Positions 29,377 to 37,505 of a DNA stretch of 64,000 nucleotides are shown here, piece after piece. Both the position numbers and the translations under genes were made by a program. Every line of letters starts with the position of its first letter. Position 1 is the first letter of the stretch. Source of the DNA: Defluviimonas aquaemixtae. Lineage in GTDB: Bacteria > Pseudomonadota > Alphaproteobacteria > Rhodobacterales > Rhodobacteraceae. The notes under the pieces are model-generated. The model made no database searches and was not told the origin of the DNA. It saw only the letters and a program-made list of their open reading frames with translations. The stretch covers positions 868,001 through 932,000 of the forward strand of contig NZ_OMOQ01000001.1 in assembly GCF_900302475.1 (NCBI RefSeq). Reading direction: 5' to 3'.

Positions 29377-30367
29377 CCGGCCCGGCGCCGGTTTCGATCT
29401 TGGCGGGGTAGTTGATCGCGGGACCCTTACTAAGCGTGATGCGCCCTTCGTTTGGGGTCAAATGGTAGAAATCCGCGCCGTTCAGCGAGGTGAAGGCTTC
29501 GAGCCGGTCGAGCGCGCCTTCCTCCTCGAAGACATGGGCGAGGATCGATAGCGTGTTTGTGGCCGTGAAACAGCCTGCGCAGCCGCAGGCATGTTCCTTC
29601 AGGTGGTCGGCATGTGGCGCGCTGTCCGTGCCGAGGAAGAAGCGCGGTTCTCCGCTCGTCGCGGCCTCTCGCAAGGCGAGGCGATGGATTTCGCGCTTCG
29701 CGACGGGCAGGCAGTAGTAGTGCGGCCTTATGCCGCCCGCGAGTATGTGGTTGCGGTTGATGATCAGGTGATGCGTTGTGATCGTCGCGCCGAGGTTGGC
29801 GTCGCCCGCGCGGGCATATGCCACGCCTTCCTTCGTTGTGATGTGCTCCATCACCACGCGCAAGCCCGGTGTGGAGCGGCGGATCGGGTCGAGCACGCGT
29901 TCGATGAACACGGCCTCGCGGTCGAAGATGTCGATATCGCTGTCCGTGACCTCGCCGTGGACGCAAAGCGGCAGGCCGATCTCGGCCATTCGTTCGAGGA
30001 CGCCCCGCACCTTGTCGAAGTCGCGCACGCCCGATTGGGAGTTCGTCGTCGCCCCGGCCGGGTAAAGCTTCACCGCGTTCACCAGTCCGCTCGCACAGGC
30101 GGCTGCAACGTCGTCGGGATCGGTCGCCTCGGTCAGGTAAAGCGTCATCAAGGGCTCGAACGCCGAGTCTTCGGGCAGGGCCGCCATGATGCGGTCGCGA
30201 TAGGCGGCGGCCAGTTCGCCCGTCACGACGGGCGGCACCAGGTTCGGCATGATGATCGCGCGGGCGAAGTGGCGCGCCGTTTCGGGCAGTACAGCTTTCA
30301 GCATCGCGCCGTCGCGCAGGTGCAGGTGCATGTCGTCGGGGCGGCGGATGGTGATGGTGTCGGTCAT
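29327..30367 (-). CDS. pyrC: Dihydroorotase, class II
   Basis: A 346-aa zinc enzyme of pyrimidine synthesis. The metal-binding DMHLHLRDG is near the N-terminus, the carboxylated lysine is in [11 protein letters not shown] (about residue 101), and the HHLIINRNH and GTDSAPH motifs are present. Its length is normal for E. coli-type PyrC. Its 3' end is overlapped by 50 bases of the convergent regulator gene. Confidence 0.97.
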   Translation of the reverse strand: MTDTITIRRPDDMHLHLRDGAMLKAVLPETARHFARAIIMPNLVPPVVTGELAAAYRDRIMAALPEDSAFEPLMTLYLTEATDPDDVAAACASGLVNAVKLYPAGATTNSQSGVRDFDKVRGVLERMAEIGLPLCVHGEVTDSDIDIFDREAVFIERVLDPIRRSTPGLRVVMEHITTKEGVAYARAGDANLGATITTHHLIINRNHILAGGIRPHYYCLPVAKREIHRLALREAATSGEPRFFLGTDSAPHADHLKEHACGCAGCFTATNTLSILAHVFEEEGALDRLEAFTSLNGADFYHLTPNEGRITLSKGPAINYPAKIETGAGPVTVFDPGFPLRWAVRA

Positions 30368-30525
30368 GGCGCTGGCCTACACCGAAGCGGCGGCGGATGC
30401 CACTCCTCGACGCGGCTGTGCCACCGGCGGAGAACCGCCCGCACCGATCCAGATCCGACGGGGGTCATGGGGATGTCTCGGAGGATCGACATATTAGACC
30501 CGCGGACTTCACAACGGAGACACTG

Positions 30526-30837
30526 ATGAGACCCTTGGTTACGCCTTTCGAGTTCTGGCGCGCAGCATTTCTAATGGGCACAATCGCCGTCGAGGCTCAG
30601 GTGGTGATCGCCATGCGGCTTTTCGGGCTGGCGGGCATGTGGCATCTCGGCCCGTCGGAACGGCGGCGCATGGTGGCGGAGAAACGCGCGGCGATCGGCG
30701 ATGCATGGATCGCCTCGGGCCGGGCCGCCCTTGCCGGGCGGGGACCGTTCGCGCAGGCTGGCGCGGCGCTTGCGCCGGTGCGGCGGCGCACGAAGGCGAA
30801 CCGCAAGCGTTTGACGCGCAAGGGGTTACGCGCCTGA
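30526..30837 (+). CDS. Small protein of unknown function (Rhodobacteraceae 'antifreeze'-labelled family)
   Basis: A 103-aa protein starting MRPLVTPFEFWRAAFLMGTI. It has an amphipathic N-terminal helix, then an Arg/Lys/Ala-rich tail (RRRTKANRKRLTRKGL). Close relatives in this bacterial group are, as I recall, often mislabelled as antifreeze protein. The helical, amphipathic character is somewhat phasin-like, but I do not assign a function. It is divergent from pyrC, with a 158-base spacer. Confidence 0.6.
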   Translation: MRPLVTPFEFWRAAFLMGTIAVEAQVVIAMRLFGLAGMWHLGPSERRRMVAEKRAAIGDAWIASGRAALAGRGPFAQAGAALAPVRRRTKANRKRLTRKGLRA

Positions 30838-30968
30838 AGCGCTCTCTGGATTGTGCGCGCATTCACAGAATTGCCGTGCTATGCTTTTCTCGTCGGAGCT
30901 GCGCAGTCTCTGACCCATAGTGCTGGGCCAGAGGAGTTCCGTCGCGGAACTGAGAGCGGGAGGGCACC

Positions 30969-31829
30969 ATGACCAACACAATCGGAAATCCTCTGTCCTG
31001 GGGCATGCGCATGCTCGGCATCGCAGGACATGACGTGAGCGAGGTGGCTCGTGAGCTTGGCGGAACGGACAGATCCGAGCCGGTCGTGCGCCACATCACC
31101 ACCGATGACATACGGACCGCGCTGAGGCTTGGCGTTCAGGACTTCATGGCGCTGAGGACCGATGTGATCGTCGCTTGCCTGCTTTACCCGATTATCGGGG
31201 CGTGTCTCGTCTGGGCGGCGTTCCATCGCAACCTGCTGCCGCTTCTCTTTCCGCTGATCTCCGGCTTCGCGCTGATCGGGCCGGCCGCCGCGGTCGGGCT
31301 CTACGAGATGAGCCGCCGGCGCGAGGCGGGCAAGAAGGCAAGCTGGGCGGACGGGTTCGCAATCCTGCAATCACCTCGTTTCGGCGCGATCTTCATCCTC
31401 GCTGTCGCCCACTTCTTCGTCTTTTTCGTTTGGATTCTCGTGGCTTACGGGATATTCCTGATCACGATGGGGCCCGAGGTCCCGACGTCGGCGCAGACGT
31501 TCTTCTCCGAGGCTCTGACAACCGGCTCCGGGTGGGCGATGATCCTCATCGGCTTTCCCGTCGGCTTCCTCTTCGCGCTTCTCGTGCTCGCAACCAGTAT
31601 CGTGTCCTTCCCGCTGCTGATCGACCGGCACGTGGGCCTGCCGGTCGCGGTGGTGACGTCGCTTCGCGTGGCGCGGACCAATCCTGGACCGGTTGCGCTT
31701 TGGGGGATCACGGTGGCCGTTCTCCTGGCGCTCGGGGCCCTGCCGTTCCTGCTGGGGCTTGCGGTCGTGATGCCGATCCTCGGCCACGCGACCTGGCATC
31801 TCTACCGGCGCGCAGTCGCGCCGGTCTGA
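30969..31829 (+). CDS. DUF2189 family integral membrane protein
   Basis: A 286-aa protein with about six transmembrane helices. The hallmarks are a soluble N-terminus ending VRHITTDDIRTALRLGVQDF, then GLYEMSRRREAG and SFPLLIDRHVG, which match DUF2189 proteins. Some relatives are annotated as cytochrome oxidase-associated or hypothetical; the function is not established. The start at 30969 follows GGGAGGGC. It lies 131 bases after the preceding small gene on the same strand. Confidence 0.85.
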   Translation: MTNTIGNPLSWGMRMLGIAGHDVSEVARELGGTDRSEPVVRHITTDDIRTALRLGVQDFMALRTDVIVACLLYPIIGACLVWAAFHRNLLPLLFPLISGFALIGPAAAVGLYEMSRRREAGKKASWADGFAILQSPRFGAIFILAVAHFFVFFVWILVAYGIFLITMGPEVPTSAQTFFSEALTTGSGWAMILIGFPVGFLFALLVLATSIVSFPLLIDRHVGLPVAVVTSLRVARTNPGPVALWGITVAVLLALGALPFLLGLAVVMPILGHATWHLYRRAVAPV

Positions 31830-31956
31830 GGCTCGGAGGCGGGAAATCCGCCCATTCCGGGACATGATCGCCGCGGGGCTTGCAGAGGCGCGGCCCGGGC
31901 CGCAAGATCACCGGCAAAGGGCGCGCCAAGGCGCCTCGTCACGATCGGGCAGCTAC

Positions 31957-32262
31957 ATGAGATATTTCATCCTTTCCGCTCTGGCGCTCTGCACTTTGTC
32001 GGCCTGCGCGCGCGATCCGGGCTTTACCGGTGTAGCGGGCGTGCGCGAGGCGACGCCGGCCGAGGTCGCGCAATGCGCCTACGTCTCGGATTTCCGCATG
32101 CAGCCGGGCGTCTATGGCGCTCTGATCGAACAGGGCATCCGCTATTCGCGTAACCGGATTATGGCCGACGCGCAGACCGCGGGCGCAAACACGGTCGTGT
32201 TCGACCCCATCTCCCCCGGCGCGCCGGTTTACGAACTGCACGCCGTCGCCTATCGCTGCTGA
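31957..32262 (+). CDS. Small lipoprotein, DUF4156-like
   Basis: A 101-aa protein. Its signal peptide MRYFILSALALCTLSAC ends in a lipobox (LSAC), so Cys17 should carry lipid. The mature part reads VAQCAYVSDFRMQPGVYGAL and ANTVVFDP, resembling small outer-membrane lipoproteins of the DUF4156 kind, with a second Cys at the very C-terminus. Function unknown. Confidence 0.75.
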   Translation: MRYFILSALALCTLSACARDPGFTGVAGVREATPAEVAQCAYVSDFRMQPGVYGALIEQGIRYSRNRIMADAQTAGANTVVFDPISPGAPVYELHAVAYRC

Positions 32263-32297
32263 CGCGGCGCGGCCGGCACCCTGTCCGCCGGGACGGG

Positions 32298-33263
32298 CTA
32301 TTGCCTGGATCGGGCTGACGGCAGGGATTGGCCGGAGGATTCGAGCTGGCTTTCGAGCAGGGCGAGGCGGGCTTCAAACTTCTCCGCGCCGCTCAGCCGG
32401 TCTGCCACGTTGCGGCACAGAAGTGCGGCGAGCCAGGTCCGCCCGTCGGCTTCCAGCCGGGCCAGAAGCCCGCGCAGATAGGGACGGTAGTTGCGCCGCG
32501 CGCGGTAGAAGATGCGAAAGAGATGGCGGTCGAAGCTGCCGGTGCAGGCGGTTGTCAGCACCGAGGGCAGGATGCGCATCGCCTCAAGCGCGCCGCCGAT
32601 GTCGCGGCCCAGATTGCGGCACGGCAGAAGTGTGACATGCGACCGCTTGAAGAGCGCGGCGTGCATGGCGTCGAGGTTCTGCTCGGGATCGTAGATCACG
32701 AAGACCGGCCCGGCGCCTTCCGTCATGTCGGGGGCGTATCCGTAGCGGTCATTGAACGAGGTTCGGCGCAACTCGAGGAACCGAGGGTCCCAGCCGGTCA
32801 CTTCTGGGTCGAGTGTCGCCTGGGGCGCGGCAAGGATCACGGTCGCGCCGGGCGCGGTGACGGAAAAGGCCGCCGCCGCGTAGCCCGCCATGCCCGCACC
32901 ATAGAACACGACCTTATCGAATTCTTCGAAGAAGCCGTCATCGACGAGCCTGTCGAAGAAGGCGTAGACGGCCTTGTCGCGGTACCAGGTGGCGCGCCGC
33001 GCGATCAGGCACAGATGCGACCACTGGCGCCCCTTGGCCACCTGATAGCCAAGCGGCAGCTGACCGGGTTGGTTCCGGCGAATGCCGTCCACCGTCTCGA
33101 AGGTGACCAGAAGCGTGCGGCCAGCATCGACGAAGACGCCGGCATGGGCGTCGCCCAGCCACTGGAAATAGCCCTGCTCCTGGCCGATCTTCTCGATACG
33201 CGCAAACCAACTGCCATCGGACAACTCGCCAATGTCCGTTGCGCAAGTCTTACCGTTCTGCAT
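32298..33263 (-). CDS. Alpha/beta-hydrolase-like pseudoenzyme (Rhodobacteraceae family often labelled PAPS reductase)
   Basis: A 321-aa protein with an alpha/beta-hydrolase-type fold that aligns along residues 50-225 with the N-terminal module of the fusion gene at 35418. Shared stretches include LLVTFETVD, IARRATWYRD, VVFYGAGMAGYAAAAF and FVIYDPE. The nucleophile elbow GTSMGGY of the other copy reads GAGMAGY here (Ser to Gly at residue 124), and the His pair HFGH is NLGR, so a serine-hydrolase mechanism is lost. Similar proteins are annotated as phosphoadenosine phosphosulfate reductase, which this sequence does not support. It sits at one edge of the glycosyltransferase cluster. Confidence 0.75.
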   Translation of the reverse strand: MQNGKTCATDIGELSDGSWFARIEKIGQEQGYFQWLGDAHAGVFVDAGRTLLVTFETVDGIRRNQPGQLPLGYQVAKGRQWSHLCLIARRATWYRDKAVYAFFDRLVDDGFFEEFDKVVFYGAGMAGYAAAAFSVTAPGATVILAAPQATLDPEVTGWDPRFLELRRTSFNDRYGYAPDMTEGAGPVFVIYDPEQNLDAMHAALFKRSHVTLLPCRNLGRDIGGALEAMRILPSVLTTACTGSFDRHLFRIFYRARRNYRPYLRGLLARLEADGRTWLAALLCRNVADRLSGAEKFEARLALLESQLESSGQSLPSARSRQ

Positions 33264-33390
33264 GCCTCACCACACACACAATCCACCCGGGGCCTATCTG
33301 TCCTGCGATTTGCCGGCCGGGCAAGATGTCCGTTTGGTCAACCACGTGTTTTTTTTGGGCGTTTGGCGGCGACTGTTTATGGCGCGGGCG

Positions 33391-34479
33391 TCAATAGTCC
33401 CTGCCGTCGGGCTCTGTTTCCCGTGCATTGCCGGGCCGGGTGGCCGTCGCGTGGCTCGTCAGGAATCGATGTTCGTCCTCAGTCAGAACCCGGCTCGGCG
33501 ACGTCATCAGCAGACGACCGTAGAGGCTACGCCACGCCTCCTCGCGCATCAGCGCATTGAAGCGCGCGTGACGCCACGCCACGGCGGCCTCGTGAAGTCG
33601 GCCAAGCTCGGGATCGGCGCGAAGCTCGGACCTGAGCGGGTCCGATCGGGGGGCCATTGCGGCGATCGAGCGATCCTCCTCAGCGCTGAAGTTGCGCTCG
33701 ACCCAATAGGACAGGTCGAAAGCGGACGCCTCGCGGTTGGCGCGCCCCCGGTCGCACTTCAGAACATAGCTCTCCATCGCGCCGAGCGCGTAGTGGTTCA
33801 ATTGGACGAGCCGGTAATTGTCGCGCCCGTAGTGCGAGAAGATACGGCCGGTGTGATAGTCGGGGGGCATAGGCCGCCCGGATCCGTCGTACCAGCGCTG
33901 AGCGCCCATCCGCGCACGGTCCGGCTGGCGCGGGCGGTGCACACCCAGCTTGCCGTAGCTGCCGTCATTCAGAAACAGCGTCTTGAACATGGCCGCGCGC
34001 CAGGGCCAACCCATAACGACGGGCGCAGCGCGCATGAACTGCTCGGTGACCGGGCGGTCGTCATAGGCGCGAATGCCGTCATTGCCGAAGAGCCGCCATG
34101 TCATGGGTATGGCGGTCGCGTCGGGCAGCTCGGCCAGAAGCGACCCGACGGTGCGATCCCCGACGTGGATGTTCACGTATTCGTCGATGTCGAGGAACAG
34201 CACCCAATCCGCCCGCGCCTTCAAGGGATGGGCGTCGGCGGCCTTGAGCGCCGACCACTGCACACCCTTCGGATGGGGCCCTTCGTTCTCCACATGGGTC
34301 AGCCAGCCCATTGCCTGGAGCCGGTCGAGCATCGCGTCAGTCCCGTCCTCGCAGTCATTCGAGAAGACGAGAAAATCGGTAAACCCGCTTTTTCGGTGAT
34401 GGGCGAGCCAGTCTATCAGGAACGCTGCTTCATTGCGTACCGTTAGGACCGCGAGGATCGAATACTCAGACCCGGACAT
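33391..34479 (-). CDS. GT2-type glycosyltransferase (Glyco_tranf_2_4)
   Basis: A 362-aa GT-A fold enzyme. It opens with ILAVLTVRNEAAFLIDWLAHH, has the FSNDCEDGTDAML motif and the metal-binding LFLDIDEYVNI (about residue 95). The region GKLGVHRPR and LNHYALGAMESYVLKCDRG are typical of this subgroup, which is related to DUF23-type transferases. It shares its layout with the N-terminal half of the gene at 37502. It probably transfers sugar from a nucleotide donor; the acceptor is unknown. A 231-base spacer separates it from the divergent FkbM gene. Confidence 0.88.
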   Translation of the reverse strand: MSGSEYSILAVLTVRNEAAFLIDWLAHHRKSGFTDFLVFSNDCEDGTDAMLDRLQAMGWLTHVENEGPHPKGVQWSALKAADAHPLKARADWVLFLDIDEYVNIHVGDRTVGSLLAELPDATAIPMTWRLFGNDGIRAYDDRPVTEQFMRAAPVVMGWPWRAAMFKTLFLNDGSYGKLGVHRPRQPDRARMGAQRWYDGSGRPMPPDYHTGRIFSHYGRDNYRLVQLNHYALGAMESYVLKCDRGRANREASAFDLSYWVERNFSAEEDRSIAAMAPRSDPLRSELRADPELGRLHEAAVAWRHARFNALMREEAWRSLYGRLLMTSPSRVLTEDEHRFLTSHATATRPGNARETEPDGRDY

Positions 34480-34710
34480 GATCGGTTTGGCCTGTCACAC
34501 GACGGCGGGCGAAGGATGGGCGCGGATCGCTCATGCCCAAGACGTAGTCGAGGCCGCCGCCGCGGTCCACCACCTTCGCAGCCGGTGCGGCCTCTGCGCC
34601 ACGGATGTTGCCACGTTCGAGGTTTCACCTGACAGGCCGCACGAAGCCGGTATAATGCCCCGCAAAAGCCGCCGGCGAAGCGGCGGGAACCAGATGGAGG
34701 CAGAGAGTTC

Positions 34711-35415
34711 ATGGCCGGGACGAGTGCAGAAGTCCGCCCCATCGTCGCGACGTGCAAGGGCATCGAGGTGCCCGAGGCGCCGCATTTCGGCCCCGGCATG
34801 ATCCGGTCGATGGGCGAGGGGCGCTACGAGGGAAAGGAGATCCAGACCGGTCTCGCCGTCATCCCCGAGGGCGCCCGCATCCTCGAGATGGGGGCGGGCT
34901 CGGGCATCGTGGGCGCCGTTCTCGCGAAGAACTGCAAGGCCGAGAAAGTCGTCGCGATCGAGGCCAATCCAGAGCTCATCGAGCATATCCGCCATCTTTA
35001 CACGCATAACGGGCTCGACCGGGTCATGTCGGTTCGCCACGGCGTCGTCTTCACCGCGCCCGAGCCGCCTGCGACGGTCGAGTTCTTCCTGCGCGGAAAT
35101 TTCCTTGGCTCCGGGTTGAAGGTCGTCAAGAACCCAGAACGCGCACGGCCGGTGACGGTGCCCGTCCTCCCCTACGGCGCGCTCAAGGCAGAGTTTCCCC
35201 ATGACGTGATCGTCATGGACATCGAGGGGGCAGAGCTCGACTTCCTCAGGCATGCCGATCTGACCGGCGTGAACACGATTATTCTCGAGGTCCATCGCGA
35301 TATCTACGGGCGCGAGGGGATGCGTGAGATCCGCCGGCTGTTCGCAGACGCTGGGTTCGCACTCGACGAAGAACACAGCAAGGTCGGCGTGCACGCCTAT
35401 CGGCGCGCCGGATAG
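34711..35415 (+). CDS. FkbM family methyltransferase
   Basis: A 234-aa SAM-dependent methyltransferase. Motif I is ARILEMGAGSGIVGAVLA (about residues 56-70), the acidic post-motif is VVAIEANPEL, and the FkbM-specific VIVMDIEGAELDFL lies near residue 170. FkbM enzymes methylate sugar hydroxyls, which suits the adjacent transferases. The start at 34711 follows GGAGGCAGAG. The fusion gene begins two bases after its stop, so they are one operon. Confidence 0.9.
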   Translation: MAGTSAEVRPIVATCKGIEVPEAPHFGPGMIRSMGEGRYEGKEIQTGLAVIPEGARILEMGAGSGIVGAVLAKNCKAEKVVAIEANPELIEHIRHLYTHNGLDRVMSVRHGVVFTAPEPPATVEFFLRGNFLGSGLKVVKNPERARPVTVPVLPYGALKAEFPHDVIVMDIEGAELDFLRHADLTGVNTIILEVHRDIYGREGMREIRRLFADAGFALDEEHSKVGVHAYRRAG

Positions 35416-35417
35416 GC

Positions 35418-37505
35418 ATGGCGGCCGGGAAGAAAGCCGGGCGAGCGCCAATCCCCGTGCCGCCCGTCGTTGCGTCGGCCGCAGCGGCGGTGGGGCGTGA
35501 CGCCTTCCTTCTGCAGAGCGAACTGGTCGACGCCTATTTCGTCCGCCGGTCGCCCGTGCTCTTCGTGACGTTCGACAACCTCGCTTCGGTCGGCGAATAC
35601 GACCCGCCGCAACCCTGGCTCCAGATCCGTGCGGCGGATTGCGGTTTCTCGATCCTGGGGCTGATCGCGAAGCGCAAGGACTGGTATCGCAACGAAGACG
35701 CGCCGCGGTTGTTGACGGAACTCGCCGCGGCCGGGCTGTTTCAAAGGTTCGAGCGTATTGTCTTCACTGGCACTTCGATGGGCGGTTACGCCGCGCTGAC
35801 GCTGTCGCGCATCGTGCCGGGGGTCGAGGTGCTGGCCTTCAGCCCGCAATCGACGCTGTCGCGCAAGATCGCGCCGTTCGAAAAGCGCTACCGCTACGCA
35901 CACCGCAAGTGGGACTGGGAGAGCCCGGCTTACCTCGACGCCGCCGAGGCGGTGGAGCGGGCAGGGCGCGTCTGGCTCTTCTACGATCCGTTCGTTCCTG
36001 AGGACAAGGCGCATGCGGCCAGACTCGACGGGCCGAACGTGCGGCACCTCCGGTGCCGCCATTTCGGCCACCGGGCGATCCGCATGCTGAAAAGCTGCGG
36101 AGTGCTTGACGACATCTTCCGCGACATTGGCGAGGGCCGATTTGACGAAAGGGCGTTCTTCTCTGCGCTGCGCACCCGCCGCGACGTGCATTCCTGGCGC
36201 AAGGCGCTGGTCGGCGAGCTGACCGCGCGGGGCCATCCGCAGCTTGCGCTCAGGGCTTGCGACTGGATCGAGGCGAAGACCGGATCCGCGCGCTATATCC
36301 GCCGGGTCCGAGAGGACCTCGCGCCGGAGCCGCAGATGCAAGATGCAGCCTCCCCGGCGCCCGAGCAGCCACCTGTCATCCGCGAGATCACGATCGACGA
36401 GGGCGACCCGCAGGACCCTTTTTCGGGCCGCATCATGCACCTTCGCAACGCGCTCGCCGTGCCGGAGCGGGGCCACGACGCCAAGCTCGCCTCTGGGGTG
36501 CTCCTGTCCGACGGGAGCTACTGCGATTTGTCGCGCGCCTGGATCCGGGCGCGCAAGGCGATGCCCGAGCCGACGCTTACGCCGGGCGAACCGATCGCGG
36601 ACCTGGCCGGTCGTCACCTCTATGCTGGCCACATGCGGGGGCATTTCGGCCATTTCCTCGTAGAATCGACGGCGCGGCTCTGGGCGCTCGGATGGCTGGA
36701 GGGGGAAATGGACGGCATCGTCTATCTGCCCTATCGCGGTCCGGTCGGGCCGGCAAACCGCGCCATCGGGGCCTATCGCTTCTTCTTCGACCAACTGGGT
36801 ATCGAGCTGCCGATCCGCGCAGTCGACGGCGCGACGCGAGTGGAAGAGCTCTACGTGCCCGAGCTCGGTTTTGGCTGGCTCGAACGCTACGCGGGCTCGC
36901 CCGCTTACCGCGCCTTCATGCGGTCGCGGCTGGGGCAGGGGGTGGAAGCGGAAGGGTCGGAAAAGCTCTACGTGTCGCGTGCGAGGCTGCCCTCGCAGCG
37001 CGGCGGTGTGCTGGGCGAGACCGTGATCGAGGAAAACCTTGCCCGGGCCGGTTACGAGATTTTCCATCCCGAGAAGCACGACCTGCGCACGCAGCTCGCC
37101 CGCTACAAGGCCGCCCGCCAGATCGTGGCGCTCGACGGCTCGGCGCTGCATCTGGCGGCTTACGTGATGGATGAGAGCCGCCGGGTGGGCATGATCCTGC
37201 GCCGGTCGAACGCCAACGCGGCCGACTATATGCTTCAATTCCAGACATTTTGCGGCTTCACCCCTGACGTGATGAACGTGATCCGCCGCGAGTGGGCTTC
37301 GGGCGAGTCGACGCGGATCGATTTCCGCTCGGTCGGGGAGCTCGATTTCACCCGCCTTTTCAAGGAACTGACTCGGCTCGGCTATGTCGACCGGGACTTC
37401 CGCCCTGATCTGCCGGAGCAAGCCGAAGTGGACGCCTGGCTGAAGGACTTCGCCGAGCGCCGAGGTGACGAGTTCGCAACCGTCGGCGATGCCGAGGAGG
37501 ACTAG
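35418..37505 (+). CDS. Alpha/beta-hydrolase-like domain fused to a GT61 (DUF563) glycosyltransferase
   Basis: A 695-aa two-domain protein. Residues about 45-235 form a hydrolase-type module with the nucleophile elbow GTSMGGY (Ser120), Asp190 in LFYDP and His215/His218 in RHFGHRA. Residues about 320-640 match GT61: LYAGHMRGHFGHFLVES, LYVSRARLPSQRGG and the end motif IVALDGSALHLAAYVMD. GT61 members are O-GlcNAc or xylosyltransferase-like enzymes. A joined esterase and transferase might deacylate and glycosylate one product. The 3' end overlaps the convergent GT2 gene by 4 bases. The start follows the FkbM stop directly. Confidence 0.85.
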   Translation: MAAGKKAGRAPIPVPPVVASAAAAVGRDAFLLQSELVDAYFVRRSPVLFVTFDNLASVGEYDPPQPWLQIRAADCGFSILGLIAKRKDWYRNEDAPRLLTELAAAGLFQRFERIVFTGTSMGGYAALTLSRIVPGVEVLAFSPQSTLSRKIAPFEKRYRYAHRKWDWESPAYLDAAEAVERAGRVWLFYDPFVPEDKAHAARLDGPNVRHLRCRHFGHRAIRMLKSCGVLDDIFRDIGEGRFDERAFFSALRTRRDVHSWRKALVGELTARGHPQLALRACDWIEAKTGSARYIRRVREDLAPEPQMQDAASPAPEQPPVIREITIDEGDPQDPFSGRIMHLRNALAVPERGHDAKLASGVLLSDGSYCDLSRAWIRARKAMPEPTLTPGEPIADLAGRHLYAGHMRGHFGHFLVESTARLWALGWLEGEMDGIVYLPYRGPVGPANRAIGAYRFFFDQLGIELPIRAVDGATRVEELYVPELGFGWLERYAGSPAYRAFMRSRLGQGVEAEGSEKLYVSRARLPSQRGGVLGETVIEENLARAGYEIFHPEKHDLRTQLARYKAARQIVALDGSALHLAAYVMDESRRVGMILRRSNANAADYMLQFQTFCGFTPDVMNVIRREWASGESTRIDFRSVGELDFTRLFKELTRLGYVDRDFRPDLPEQAEVDAWLKDFAERRGDEFATVGDAEED

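Noticed and set aside
32298..33263. Naming this gene a phosphoadenosine phosphosulfate reductase
   Set aside because: It has no PP-loop, no ECGxH catalytic Cys and no resemblance to the real cysH at 58156; it aligns with a hydrolase-like module instead.
34531..35451. A 306-codon minus-strand frame over the FkbM gene
   Set aside because: No recognisable family; the FkbM motifs and ribosome site are on the plus strand.
35397..37421. A 674-codon open frame on the minus strand opposite the GT61 fusion gene
   Set aside because: Its product is Arg/His-rich with no family motif, while the plus-strand frame shows clear hydrolase and GT61 motifs. It is a shadow caused by high GC.
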